Below are positions 1-12,901 of a stretch of 64,000 nucleotides of DNA, in pieces. Origin of the DNA: Gnetum montanum (lineage: Eukaryota > Streptophyta > Gnetopsida > Gnetales > Gnetaceae); assembly GCA_015680685.1 (NCBI GenBank), contig MNCI01017913.1, positions 218,422 through 282,421 of the forward strand, given 5' to 3'. The notes under the pieces are model-generated. The model did not search any database and had not been told where the DNA came from. It saw only the letters and a list, made by a program, of their open reading frames with translations. Both the position numbers and the translations under genes were made by a program. Numbering within the stretch: the first letter of the stretch is position 1; each line of letters begins with the position of its first letter.

Positions 1-60
1 TTCATTAAAACCATGTAGCATATCCTCATTTTTCATAGTTGATTAATCATTTCCATTGGT

Positions 61-715
61 TGCATCAATAAGATCTTGTTGACATGATCTCATCAATGTA
101 ACTACGTCAATGTGGTGTTTGATGTGTCAATGCATACATTTCAATACAGTGTCTTCTATCACCTATATAAATGTATGCACCAGCTACATTTATGGTATCC
201 ATTGTTTATTATCCTAGTGAAGTTCTTCCATTTTCTTCATTTAAAAGTTAGAATATTTTCTAAGTGCCTATAGTAGGAGTCAGAAGTATACAAATCTTTA
301 TTCNNNNNNNNNNNNNNNNNNNNNNNNNNNNNNNNNNNNNNNNNNNNNNNNNNNNNNNNNNNNNNNNNNNNNNNNNNNNNNNNNNNNNNNNNNNNNNNNN
401 NNNNNNNNNNNNNNNNNNNNNNNNNNNNNNNNNNNNNNNNNNNNNNNNTTAGGACTAGTTAAAAATTAATTATTTATTAGATTAATTAAGCATTTAAATA
501 TTTTATTTTTGACACTTAGGTGATTTAAACAATAAACATAAAATCATAAAAATCATATGCCTCAATTACACTTAACCATACACTTGCACTTCACCAGTGA
601 AACTAAGAAGACAATGATCATGTTTGTTGAATTCACTACCTAGAACCAATGTACTTAGAGATCTAAAGTCTACGAAATTTAACTAGATCGCTTAGTGAAT
701 GCTAGTGGTTCATCA
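61..715 (+). repeat. 5' LTR of GE-A
   Basis: It matches the 3' LTR at 12076-12901 across the promoter region (CCTATATAAATG near 160-172) and the following 100 bases. It ends in TCATCA directly before the primer site. A run of unknown bases (304-448) hides part of it. It also lacks about 30 bases near its end that the 3' copy keeps. The exact left edge is uncertain. Confidence 0.7.
304..448. other. Assembly gap (145 N)
   Basis: A run of 145 undetermined bases inside the 5' LTR of GE-A. The matching part of the 3' LTR continues from CTTTATTC with about 300 bases before the next shared block, so the real length missing here may differ from 145. Confidence 1.
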
Positions 716-716
716 T

Positions 717-733
717 TGGCATTGTTGCCAAGT
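717..733 (+). other. Primer binding site of GE-A (tRNA-Asp type)
   Basis: TGGCATTGTTGCCAAGT lies one base after the LTR end. Plant tRNA-Asp ends in ...CGGCAACGGCGCCA, whose complement is TGGCGCCGTTGCCG. The site matches that with transitions at the CpG positions. First-strand synthesis would have started here. Confidence 0.75.
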
Positions 734-866
734 ACTTTAGTTAGCTACATGCGCTATCTAGGAGTTAGAAAAATTATACAAAAATACTATAATGGGCCCT
801 AAAGTTAACATCATTAAGAAAAATAATAATAATAGTAAAAGCACACTATTTTTCTTTCAAACTAAT

Positions 867-3470
867 ATGGATTCTTCTCATAGGGCTAAATCAATTTCAT
901 TGTTTGAGCACACTTCTAATCCAAGGCAAGAAGGCCCAAAACCACCCTAATAATGTAGATTGGTCTATACTCATCCTAATGAATATGTGTTAGACTTCAT
1001 CTTCATCCTACACTAGGATGAATAGATGTAGTGGAGGGACATGGAGGGCAACATTGTGTTGCTACCTGATCCATTGATTCCTGCAATATTACTCTATAAT
1101 CTCATGGAACTGGGCATTGCAAGGCTCAATGCTGAATACGTAGTGCAAGATGATAAATATAGAGATTATCATCCCACTGTAATATAATCAAAGAAAAATC
1201 AACAATAATAGGCTTGTTCCAAGGGGTCAAAGGGAAAATGGTCTACCAACCCCTTATTCTTTCTAGGACAAAAAGAATGAGCGCATTCTTTCTCTGCAAG
1301 TTCTTAGTTCACTGGCTTTCCTCCCCTTGTCTTTGATGAGGGGACCCTTAACTAGAACATATAGTCCACTACAAAAAATCCTTGTTTAGATAAAAATGAG
1401 TCCCATGATCATGGGAGCTCAAAAGGAGGAAGTCAAGGCAAGAACGTGGACAAGCATCATGATGACAAAAAACATCATGATCATGGTTGTGATTAAAGTA
1501 GAGGGGGTGTAAGGCACTATGCTAGTGCAGCCCTCCTTCCTCTTTGCCTTCAACATCATCATCTTCTTCCTCCTCTAGCTTCAACCAAAGTCACAAAGGA
1601 TAAGATCATGATGGAGGTGATCGACAAGACAAAGATGATTGCAAGGCTCATTAAGCTAGTAGAGACCAAGGGTGTGGGCATACAAGCAAGGCCCACCACC
1701 ACGAATGAAGGGATAATAGAGGAGATCATAGGCATCATGGCCATCATAGAGGTCATGAATATGATGAACCTTTTCTTGCAATAAGAAACATGTTAAACAT
1801 TGTAGTGGTCATGAGGATTCCAACAAGGCATGTGAAAGACAATAGAATTAAACAATTGGACATGAACAATATCCCCAAGTTTGAAGGGGGATATAACTCA
1901 GATCCACAAAATCATCTTCAAGCCTTTCATAATTTCTATGCCTTGAAAAATGTTAAAAAAAATTCAAAAACTAAAGTTATTCTTGAGGACACACATCAAA
2001 GAGGTGAAAAGCTAGTACCAGTCCTTAGAACTTGAATCAATTAGATGTTGAAGTACAATGCTTGAACTCTTCGAGGACAAGTATCAAACATACTCCTGGG
2101 CATCTAATTTGAGAAAGCAAATCCAAGGGTGGAGACAAGGAACACATGAATCCTTGGATGTGGCTATGGGTAGATATTACTCTCTATTGCACAAATTCCT
2201 AGGCCATGGCTTTTTTGAATGGGAGTAGCCTCACCATATCATAGATGGGCTTTGAATACAAATAAGGAGAACTCTTGAGGTCTATGCATAATGGAGACTT
2301 TTAGAGCTAAGGGTCCATTAGATCCAAAGGTTGATAGAGTAGGTGGCCAAAGAAGAAGACAAGTTGCAAAAAATGGAAGGTGAAGATGAGTATAACTAGG
2401 ATCCTTCCATCCAAGAAAGTGAAGTTTGATCTTGTGACAACGAGGAGGAGGCACAACTTAATGAAGTGATGCAACATAAAACCTTTCTAATCTAAAAATC
2501 CATTTTTAAAATATCGGCTAAGGTAGATAAAATGTGAGATTCTTTGGATGAAAAATTTCAAGATACCCTTAAAATTCCAAAAGAGACCAAAGAGCAAGGT
2601 AGTGATCATGACCGAAGGAGAATGAAAACGTGCCTATCAAAGGGGTAAGGGCAAAGCTAGTTCCATTGAAGAGGTTGCAAAATTTGAAATAAATGATAAT
2701 GGTGGGTGTAACATCTACCACTATGAGCATCCTAAGTGATGTTACCCCATTATGTCATACTTGTAGGGGTCTAGGGTGTATGCACTCAATCTTAGATTGG
2801 TAGGAAGGTAAGCACTAGGAGGTTACCTTATACTCAAGGCAACTACAAGTAGTTCCACCAACAAGAAGCCTCCTATACAAGTCAAGCTCCACCCAAACCT
2901 CATGAGCAATACTAGTAGTGGTAGCATCCACAGTCATGGGGGATGCCACCAACAAGGTAGCAATACCCTTACCAGCAACTAGATCCCTATGGGTACTATG
3001 TTCAGCAACCAATTTCTCTACTTGAATTCTCTAGTCATGCATCTTTCCAACACCACTAGTACCATTCTAAATACTATAAAGTGCAATATCCAAGAGGAAA
3101 ATCTTCATTTCCATTCTACCCTCCTCATCCTTTTGCACCTGTATATCCACCCTCAAATCAATTGCCACTAGCTCCATCCATGCAAGGCAAAATTTCTACC
3201 CAACCACAACAAAGATATGTCACAAGGGCTATTAACTCATAGTTAGGTACCTAGATGGATGGTGTGAAATATGAACCCTAAAAAAGAACTTTCTTCCAAA
3301 TCAACAATCCTTCCAAGCCCTCATAGAAACCTATGACTAATGACCCTGCTTCTCCCTCATCCTCTACTACATCATTCAAGGACCCTTCAAACCAAATTTC
3401 TCCCAAAGTGCATACTGTATGTTGACCCATGTGATCACAGATTGTATCAAGGTTGGCCACCTTCCCAGGA
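867..3470 (+). pseudogene. gag of GE-A (degenerate)
   Basis: Capsid/nucleocapsid gene of GE-A, broken by many stops. The likely start is ATG at 867 (MDSSHR, parallel to MSSSHR in GE-C). An N-terminal block contains NEYVLDFIFILH. Near 1730-1770 comes a His-rich stretch (HHGHHRGH). The capsid-type Retrotrans_gag region follows from about 1790, with the signature IPKFEGGYNSDPQNHLQAF. A zinc-knuckle remnant lies near 2705-2750, where GCNIYHYEHPK shows that two cysteines have decayed. A Pro/Gln/Tyr-rich tail runs to about 3260. The same order is seen in GE-B, GE-C and, on the other strand, GE-N, which makes the assignment secure. The protein would package element RNA into particles in the cytoplasm. 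It cannot be translated as it stands. Confidence 0.8.
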
Positions 3471-6400
3471 AAAGATCTGATCCTAGGAGTCCCCTAATTT
3501 ACTTGTAAATCATTGGAAATGAGCCTTGCAAGGCTATTCTAGACTCAACTTCTAGTGTGAATTTGATATCCCATGAAATGCACAAAGCGTAGAACTTACC
3601 TCCTCATAAGAAGAGCAACATTCATCTTCAATTGCTAGACCAATCCATCATTGTTCCCTTAAGACTAGTGGAGGACATTGTGACCACCATGTGTGGTTGA
3701 TCCTATCCTTCTAACTTTCTGGTGATTCGTGTGGACAATTGCAAAGGGAACTTCTCAATCATTGTGGAAATGGCTTGGCTAAGCACAATAAATGCATGGT
3801 TAGGAATCATAGACCTCTTCTTGGAAATTTCCAAGGAAAATGATTTCAAAAAGATCAAAAGGAAATGCATTCCATGCATTATGTATAATGACATAGGGTG
3901 TAACTACATGCAAAAATTATGAACCATGAAAGTACATCAATCACAGCATGAAGATAATGTGCCAATGTGACAGATATTCAAAGGTGCATGTACACTATAG
4001 CCACAAAAAAGAAGGGCATCGAATGGCTAATAGCTGATCTTGAAAGTAACTCAACTCTCTACATGGAATAAACTGAGAGCATCATGAGTGCCTACATTAA
4101 AAGCATGAATGAGATGGAGCATCCATCGCCAACTCTCTAATGAACCTGATGATAGTGCTTGGGAAGAGTTGGAGATCCCTGAAAGCTTTAAACATGGACC
4201 CCTTAAGTTGAAAACTCTACATGCCAAAATGGAATAATTTTTTCTAAAAAATGGAAAGATAATTATCATCAATGTCAACCTTGCTCCTATATAGAAAAGA
4301 AAGTTGTTTTGAGGTAATCAACAAATGGACAACAACTTTTTCTTGGCTATATCCTAAACTTATAGGAATTGATCCACAAATATTGCAGCATTACATCTAC
4401 ATGGATCCTTCCATGAAGCCAAAGAGGTAGCCGCTGTAGTGATTGAACCATAAGTTAAAGCATATCATAAAAGAGGAGATTGAACAACTCCTCAAGGAAT
4501 AATTCATTTATCCCATTGCAAACAATGAGTAGGTTAGCCTACTTATGATAGTGCCAAAGAAATATGGTAAATGGAAGATCTACATTGACTTTAGGTTGTT
4601 GAATATGGTAACCTACAAGGATTATTTTTCATTACCATTTATGAACTAGGTATTGGAAAACATTTCTAGGCATTGCTACTATAGCTTTCTAGATTGTTAT
4701 AGTGACTATAACCAAATTTAGATCGCATCATAAGATTAGGACAAAATAGCATTCACGAGTTCCTGGGAAACTTTTTCATATAGAAAGATGTCATTTAGCC
4801 TATGCAATGCCCCTGCCACATTTCAATGCCTTGTTCTAATCATCTTTCAATAGCAAATTGATAGCAAGGTGAAAGTATTCATGGATGACGTCTCCACCTA
4901 TGGGGCTACATTTGAGTAAGACATGGACCATTTTGGGAAAGTGTTGAAAATGCATATGGAGACCAACCTTAGGCTTAACTAGAAAAAAAGTGATTTGATG
5001 GTCCAAGAAGGCATTCTTTTGGGACATAGAATTTTAGAAAAAGGGAATGATGTGGACTCTTAAAAAAGAAGGACCATCCAAGGAATTACCAGATAACTAG
5101 AAATAGCTAAAGATGTGAGGTCATTACTTGGACACACTAGCTACTACCAGTAATTCATTGAGAATTTTTCTAAGATCACTAAACTATTGGTGGAGCTGAC
5201 AAAGAAGGATGCTCCATTTGTCTAGACCAAAGAATGTGAATGTGCATTCCAACAACTTAAAGAGAAGCTTAGGGAAACTCCAATTCTATGTGTACCTAAT
5301 TGATCAAGACACTTTCACATCATGATAGATGCTTGTAATTATGCCTTGGGAGTTGTGTTCACATAATTGGATAATCAGAAACATCTTTACTATCCATTAT
5401 GCGAGCAGAAGCATTGTGGGTGCACAACTAAATTACATCATAATAGAAAATGAATTGAAGGTAGTGGTATTTTCCTTGGATAAATTCAAGAACTGTGTGC
5501 TTGGGTACAAGGTGTTTGTGCACACAGACCATAGTCTGATCTGGTTCCTAATGAATAAACCAACAATGAACCCCCATTCCATACAGTGGCTTATGATATT
5601 GCAAGAATTTGATCTTACAATGGTGGATCAAAAGGGAACCAAGAACATAGTTTTAGATCACTTGTCTCAGTTGAGATGGAACAACAAAGAGGAGGAGAGA
5701 CTAGTTTTAGATCAATTTCCTAATAAACTCCTCTTTACTAGGGCTATAACTGAACAAATGTTGACTAAATGTAACTAGTGTAGTGCCATTCTCACCTATC
5801 TTGTCACTCAAGAGATGCCACATGAGTTGGATCATAGGAAGAAACAACAATTTCTTCACTAGGCAAAACACTTTGTGGAAATCAACAAATACCTTTGCAA
5901 GGTATGCACTGATGGCCTAGTTCAAGGTTGCATACTTGACGCTGATCAACTATACATTCTCTAAGACTCTTATGAGGATCCTTATGGGGGTCACTATTCT
6001 AGGAGATGCACAACCATTAAGATCCTCATGGTAGGGAATTATTGGCCAACACTTTCTAGGAATGCTCACCACTTTGTCTATTCCTGTGAACACTGCCAAT
6101 GTAATGATGAAATGACCTCTCATATGGAGGAACATCAAGAGTGGATCCAACCACTAGTGCACTTCGATATTTGGGGCATTAACTTCATGAGTTCCATCAA
6201 TCCCATGTCAAATGGAAAGGCATATATTATAGTTGTTATTGGTTACTATACAAAATGGGTAAAAGCTACAGCCATCACTAATTGCACATCTTCTATGGCT
6301 ACTTGGTTTGTACAACAATATGTTGTAAATAGGTTTAGGATGCCATGTGCACTTATTTCTAATAATGGTACTTACTTTACAAGAACTACCTTTCAAAAGC

Positions 6401-7010
6401 TCATGCAAAACTTGGGGGTTGAACATAAATTAACAACACCCTACCACCCCTAAGCCAAAGATCAAGTAGAGGTTACAAATAAGGAAATCACAAAGATACT
6501 AATGAGAACCATTAGTAAATATAGGAGGAATTGAAGCACAAGACTCAATGATGCCCTTTGAACCTACTACTCCACATAGAAACTTCCTATTGGCTACTCT
6601 ACCTATGAGCTTATGTATGGAAAGTTACCAACACTTCCAAGCCAAACAAAATTTTGTACATGTTCAATCGCTTATGATCTTGACCTAGACCTTAGTATAG
6701 CACAAAATGAAATATTGATGAACCTCAACCTACTAGACGAGAACCGATTGGTAGCCTATCATCTAACAAGTTGCACAAGGCATTAAATAAACAACGCCAT
6801 GACCTTAGAATAAGGAAAGTAAAATTTCAACTAGGAGATAGGGTGCTCTACTAGAATCCTACACATGTACCACAAAGAACCAAGTTCTAAACATTGTGCA
6901 AGGGACCTTATATTATCTACAAAACCTTTCCTTCTTGGGCCATGCTAATATACAAACCTAAAAGCTCAAATAAAACGTTACTAGTCAACATTCAATAGAT
7001 AAAGCCCTTC
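3471..7010 (+). pseudogene. pol of GE-A: PR-RT-RH-INT (degenerate)
   Basis: The polyprotein relic follows gag without a clear boundary. The protease lies at about 3480-3930; its active site is altered (ILDSTSSVNLIS in place of D-S/T-G). Reverse transcriptase at about 4380-5120 keeps VFMDD, the catalytic aspartates. RNase H at 5300-5690 is open for 149 codons and shows VFVHTDHSLIWFLMNKP. Integrase at 5770-6480 keeps the HHCC zinc region (YSCEHCQCNDE) and the core with FDIWGINFM and LISNNGTYF, where the second catalytic Asp has become Asn. A C-terminal tail with chromatin-side basic motifs continues to about 7000. Stops and shifts are frequent. The domain order is diagnostic for Ty3/Gypsy. Confidence 0.85.
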
Positions 7011-9002
7011 CATGAACCCTAAAGAACTAGTACCCAAAACACCTCAACGGATGGACATGCACACTCAAGTTTTTGGATCTCCTCCTTCCAACTTAGTTGT
7101 AGGGGAGATGATCATCCATGCTGATCAATTAGAGTGGCTCTTCAATTTTTCACTTTTTTTTACATTACTTTTCATACATTTTTCTCTTTCTTGAACATTT
7201 TACAACTTCTTATATATTTTATTTTATTTCATTTGGATATCTTTTAATGTTTTGTTTTGTTTTGTTTTCGTTTATTGCCACTAGGACTAAGTGCAATTGT
7301 AGCTACTAATTGATGGTGGTTTGAACTATAAGGTTATTTGATTACTAATGTCTAGATTCTATCTTTGAATTTTGGCATTGATAACTAAGACATGGTTTCT
7401 TTTCCATGATAATAGGTAGTTATTCCACATCATCCACCCATCCATGAAATGCTATGGTGTTCCCTTGGTTTGGAAATAGGTGGTTCCTTCTTAAATTAAA
7501 CTTCTAAAGAACTTATGACCTTGGTAGTTTTGAAAATTAGGAAGAATTAAATGGATAGATAAGGGTGTGACTTCAAGGGGTTTGACATTCTTAGTACTTT
7601 CCTACTCTCTTAGGTGCCTAAGTCTTTGCATCATGTGGTTCCCATCCAAAAACTTTAAAAACCCCAAAAAACAAAAGCAAAAACAAACAAACAAATAAAA
7701 TAATGGAAATTCAAAGCACACCCCTTAGACTAAATAATGGGCTACAAGAACTAGTTATGATACTAGAAATACATGTTACCCATGCCTGAAGGCCCCCTAT
7801 AACTCTCTTTTAGTAATGGTGATTGATCTGTGGGGATATTCTTGTATCTTGAGGGGGTGGGCCAATCTTAGAATGTCAATGTGAAGTCATTGGAGGTGAT
7901 TGGTTTTAATTCAAACTGAGGATGGATATTATCAAGTCATCTTAATTACCAAATCCATAAGGTACATCATGTGGTCACAATACAGGACTCCATTCCACTC
8001 TCTACTTCATCCACCTATGCTTTCCATATCTCACCTCACTACCTCTTTTCATGTTTAGTTCAATGTCCTGGTTTGATGTGTCAAAATTATTAAGTAGTTT
8101 CTTTTAGGATTTTCTCCTTAACTAACCATAACTTTTAATCACCCATGGGGCCCATGGACTTCTTGGTTTGAGGATATGAAAGGTCATTAAGGGCATAAGC
8201 CTACCATGGGGAGGACCCACTTGCATACCCCTTATTTGGGCTAGTTAAGTTCCTCATCCTTAGGAATTTCTTCATTCAAAACCTTTGCATTCCACATCAG
8301 TCATGTCCAATAATGTGATCCTTCCTAGCATTTCTCCATCATTCTCCTAAAACAATCTCCTTCTTTGTGCACTATCTAGTCCTCTTCATGTATTTTATTA
8401 TGTTCTAGGCTTCTTGGGCTTCCTTTGGACTCCAATGTCATATAAAAACTCCTTGATTTTCCTTATTTTTCAAAACATAGAAACTTTTCTATTTTCACCA
8501 TGTTAATGGGAGCTAACCATGTCAACATGATCCTATCAATGCATGGCAAAAATACTATAAACATAGCATGACACTTCAGAATGTTTTGCCATTTGCATCA
8601 AATGTAAGAGGAGCTTTTGTAATTTTTCAAAGCTACAAATCCTCCAAAGTCTAAATCATTCAAACATCTTGTCCGATTAACCTCAGTTCTCATTCCTTTA
8701 GCTACTAGAGGTGAGCTTTACATCATAGTGGCCACAAACCTTAGGTTTTTAATGAAATTTTTTTTTAATTTTTTTCTAAATCCCACAAGGTTTAACCAAT
8801 AAACTAATATTAAAATCACTAATTTATGAGATTTCAACCTTTCTAACAAACTATAGTAAACATTAAAATGAAATGATATTAAAATAATCAAATCTACCAT
8901 GATCACAACTTATCCAAGTGTAACTAACCCAAGGAGATAAGGTACTAAAGTGTTCCAAAGTTACACATCAAATGCTAATCCATGATCATGTTATGATTAC
9001 AG
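7011..9002 (+). other. Spacer between pol and additional ORF of GE-A
   Basis: About 2 kb with no coding capacity that I can recognise. It is nevertheless collinear with 54490-56644 of GE-C, with shared blocks such as TTCAAAGCACACCCC and GGGCTACAAGAACTAGTTATG. It contains the 19-base motif at 8208-8226. A U3-like stretch near 8500-8570 holds CCTATCAATGCATGG followed by ACTATAAACA. The region ends in GATTACAG directly before the ATG of the additional ORF. It may hold an internal promoter and splice signals. Confidence 0.55.
8208..8226 (+). promoter_or_regulatory. Conserved 19-base spacer motif, GE-A copy
   Basis: GGGGAGGACCCACTTGCAT. The same 19 bases, without a difference, occur at 55869-55887 in GE-C and on the minus strand at 18181-18199 in GE-N, each about 0.3-0.8 kb before the additional ORF. 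Sequence on either side differs greatly between the copies. A function is not known to me; a cis-acting RNA or replication signal is possible. Confidence 0.55.
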
Positions 9003-11835
9003 ATGAAACCAAGACCTAAGCAATCATGGGAAGGAGGATTGTTCCAACCATGGGACAAGTAGCAAACAACTAAAAGGGGCCAACAAGAACAACCCTAGGA
9101 GCAGGCAATAGAAAATCGTGCAATGGGACCTCTTCAGGAGGAGCCTAAAGTGGAATCTATTTGATAGATTCCCCAAGCTAATATAGAGAAATTCCACTGG
9201 GATGAGGCACTAGGACCAAGGCCAAGCCTTGAGGTCATGTTGACTAATGCCTACCTTAGGCAAATTTAATCGAGAAATATCCAACATTCAGTTCTCTAAG
9301 AATTAAACTCTGGTACCTTCCTAGACTTTACCCCAAGGAATATTAGAACACAACTACAAAGCTCTTCCATTTGGCTAATCATCACTTCTAGTGGAGAGTG
9401 GTACATGGGAGAGACCTATCTCTTCTAGAACAATAGGTACCCTAATGTCACCATGAAAATCAAGGACATAAGTGTTTCATACTTAGTGGAGGCCATTTTA
9501 GAGGCCCTTGGCCTACCTAAAACTGGGACAAAGCTAGTAGAGATCTCTACACAATTGGATCCAAAGGTCAAAAAGGAGTGGGTCCAATGATGCTATGGAG
9601 TGAATCGCAAAGAATATGATGCACTCACCATGGTGGAATGTGCATGATTCAAGATAACAACCTACCACCTTAATTCAATGATAAGGCCTAGCAAGGTGAC
9701 TACCTTCTCCACTTGTGCATGGGTCACTCTAAGCAGAAAATAGCCCATTAACCTCCCATAGATGATCTATTTGGAGATAGAGAAGAGGTTTAAAGAAAAT
9801 GAACATGGGAGGAAGGCACTCCCCTTTCCATGTCTTATTCAAAGACTATACAAAAGGATAGGGATAGCTTGCTACACCAATGACACATTGAGACATGCTC
9901 CTACCACCTCGTAGGAAGAAATTATTAAAGATAAGGATAGGGATAGCTTGCTACCACCACCACCCACTCATGAAGCAATGCCAAAGGCATGTGATACCAT
10001 GGAGCATATGCAAAAGCTCTGAGAACAACTCTTGCAATAGAAGAAAGCTGGTCTGAGTGGTGACCCATCTATTTATTGACTAGAGTTAAGCCATTTGAAT
10101 GAAGTAACTCATACAATAAGCTAGTTGGAGGATGTGATGCTAACTTTCACTACTCGAAGAATGTAGGCACCCATAAACTTGAATCTAAATGCCCAAGAGG
10201 TAACGATATCCATTCTAGAATAGTAGTTATTCCCAGAAATATCTAGGAATGTCACTACCTTCCAAGTGCACTTGGAGGAAGGTGATGGGATGATTGTCTT
10301 GGTAATGCAGCAGCAAAGGCAAGAAATGATAGCTGAGGTGGAGGTAGACTAAGTAGGCAAGGCTCTAAATGTTCCTATGGCATCTATGCCAAATAGTGCT
10401 CAAAGATGTGCAGATGTATATAAGAATGGCTAGTGGGAGACTTAGTGCAACCTAGCATAAGAAGTTACTGAAACAATGAGTAGAAACCCAACAACCAATT
10501 TCAGAGGTCTTTGAACTTCGAGATGACATCGCTACTACCCAGTTGGCACTGTTGAAGGCAAGGAGAAAGTGCATCATCATAGAGGCTCAACTTGAAATAG
10601 CCAGAGCTGAAAATCAATGCTTGGTTGTGGAGGTTGCAAAACTTAAATCTTGCCTCACTAATTCCATAATACTAAGCCAAGTAATAACCAAGGATGAAGC
10701 TTTTCCGTAGCTTTAGTCCAAACTCCAAGAGGCTAAGTATGCCAAGGAGTCGGTGATCTTTGACTAGTCCTTAGTTGATGCAACCATCTACAACATTTAG
10801 AAGGACTTGTTGGAGGTTCATCGAGAGAATGAAAATCTAACTAAGAACAATCATTACCTACACATTGTCAAGCTCTAGAAGGAGCAAATGGTTGAATACG
10901 TGAGATAGTAGCAAGAGTAGCTTGCCAAGATGACAATAGATTTGAGGAGACTGGTAGTTAAAAACTGTAATCTCTCAATGGAAGAGGTCCATATCTTTCA
11001 CCAGAGATCTATAATTGAAATCATTACGAATAAGAACAAGGCCCTAAAATTCAAAAAGGTTAAGAACCATTGCAGGGACTAGGTCAGCTTGCAGAAGGAG
11101 ATCAATGAGAAACACATCCAACTAACAAAGGTGAAGGTGAAAGAGGCCCTCTAATACCTCAAACAAGGAGGTGATGTATAGCAACTTGTCTTTGATGGAC
11201 CAAATGAATACAACAAGGATAAAATCCATCTCAAAGAGCTATATATTGATGAAATGACAAACTACATAGAGCTCATCAACATTCACTATGCAAACTTGGC
11301 AATGCTGACTATCAAAAGGTTGTGGTCAAATTTGGAGAAGCAAGTGGCTAGCTCGTACCTGTTGTACAAGGTAGAGTTCAAGCACCATAAGAAGTCCAAC
11401 CATAAGCTTGAAATAGTGAATGCTGAACTTGGTGTTCTTAGGCAACACTTCACTGATCAAAGATCCATAGTTGAGAACGTGGCTAGAAGGTTAAATGACT
11501 ACTAGGAGCTACAGAATGCTATGAAGGCATTTGACATTGAATGGAAGTAATTTGTAGCCTGGTTCATCAATGTGAAGGAGTTGTTCCCTACAATATCCTA
11601 TCCATGGGATGTTCCTATACTGGTCCACATTGGTGATGCTGCATGGACCATGTATGATCCCTAGAGTAAGGAGGAAAAGATGAAAGCATTGCTAAATGCT
11701 TTCCGTCTTCTACCAATAGTCACAACTATAGCTAGATAGCCACAATCATATCCTTAACCACAACAATTGCATGCACTAGAGGTAGGAGAAGGTCTTTGGA
11801 CATATCAAGAACCTCCATTTCTTAGGATTATCTGA
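9003..11835 (+). pseudogene. Additional 3' ORF of GE-A (coiled-coil protein, degenerate)
   Basis: A decayed reading frame of about 940 codons between integrase and the 3' LTR. Its ATG directly follows GATTACAG, a splice-acceptor-like sequence. The N-terminus (MKPRPKQ) is basic. An N-terminal globular part near 9400-9740 carries GEWYMGETYLF, VEAILEALGLPKT and KEWVQ.CYGV. The middle (about 10470-11150) is rich in Leu, Glu and Lys and looks like coiled coil. A further conserved block lies at 11180-11510 (IHLKELYIDEM, RLWSNLEKQVASSY). The C-terminal block shows PWDVP, then a DP.SKEEKMKALL motif. The same ORF occurs in GE-C (56645-59489) and shortened in GE-N (17427-17864). I recognise no catalytic motif, signal peptide or membrane segment. 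It could be a chromatin, RNA or movement factor of the element, or an env-position ORF without env features. Confidence 0.65.
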
Positions 11836-12075
11836 TTTTCTTCCTCATCTTCAAGCCGCCAAAGGAGTTGTGCTATCAATTTTTATCATGGTGTTTAATT
11901 TTGTTATTGTGAACACCAAATTTTCTAATGATTGTAAATCTATACATTTTGGCACTTAGTGTTTATTTATGTGTCATTAATTAGTCAATAATTCCATACC
12001 TTCCCAAAATTTTGTAAAAAAGATATTCCTCTTTTCGTTCACTCAAGGACTAGTTTTCATTTAGTCATGGATGTT

Positions 12076-12901
12076 TGATGAATTGTGTCCATGGGCTAAT
12101 TCAATGGAATCCCATCGACGTAGGGTTTGATGTGTTGATGCATACACATTGATGTAGTGTCTTCTGTTGCCTATATAAATGCACACACCAGTCTCATTTA
12201 TGACATCCATTAGTTAGTATCCTAGCGAAGCTCTTGCATTTTATTCATTTGAAAGTTAGAATATTTTCTAAGTGCCTGTAGTAGGGTGAGAAGTGTATGG
12301 ATCTTTATTCAATCACTGATGTACCTGAACACCTCTATGTGATCAATGATAAAGACAAGCTTTCTTCATAAACCTTGCAGCACTTGGATTTAGCTTAATG
12401 TTTAGTTAATGCATTTATTATTCATGCACTTTACTTTAATGCATTTAGTTAATTAATTAAATTCAAATAATTAAAACACATGAGTACAACCATTTCAAGC
12501 ATATGTTAACATTTGGTAATCCCAGTGGCACTTAACACTTGGTAACCCAATAACATTGCAATGTGGTTTAGGATGTGTATGATAAATGGGAACAAATTCT
12601 TATGTTAGGACTAGTTAAAAATTAATTAGTTATTAGATTAATTAATCATTTAAATAATTTTTTTAGTACTTAGGTGATTTAAACAATAAACATAAAATGA
12701 AAAAAATCATATGCCTTAGTTACACTTAACCATACACTTGCACTTCACAAGTGAGACTAAGAAGACAACGATCACATCTATTGAATTCACTACCTAGACC
12801 CAATGTAGTTAGAGAGCTAAAGGCTATAGAATTTAGCTGGATTGCTTAGTAAATGCTAGTGATTCATATGGTTGGGAGTAGGAACTACTCACTGCTCATC
12901 A
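12076..12901 (+). repeat. 3' LTR of GE-A
   Basis: It starts TGATGAATTG and ends GCTCATCA, so the termini form the inverted pair TGATGA/TCATCA seen in the other family members. U3 contains repeated GAT/CGACG-type words and then GCCTATATAAATGCAC as the likely core promoter. A purine-poor, decayed polypurine tract precedes it. The length is 826 bp. Confidence 0.85.

Larger units (their letters stand above)
61..12901 (+). mobile_element. Ty3/Gypsy LTR retrotransposon GE-A (degenerate, near full length)
   Basis: A large LTR retrotransposon reading left to right. In order it has a 5' LTR, a tRNA-Asp-type primer site, gag, protease, reverse transcriptase, RNase H, integrase, a spacer of about 2 kb, an additional ORF of about 2.8 kb, and a 3' LTR. 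The two LTRs share the stretch around TATATAAATG and the block ending in CTTTATTC. Every coding part carries several stops and frameshifts, so it is a fossil. The gag-PR-RT-RH-INT order marks Ty3/Gypsy. The primer site and the ORF after integrase fit the Ogre/Tat/Athila group. The left edge is approximate because the terminal TGATGA is decayed, and no target duplication could be confirmed. Confidence 0.85.

Noticed and set aside
9003-11835. Additional ORF as an envelope gene
   Set aside because: The position would fit, but no signal peptide, membrane segment or cleavage-like site is visible in GE-A or GE-C.
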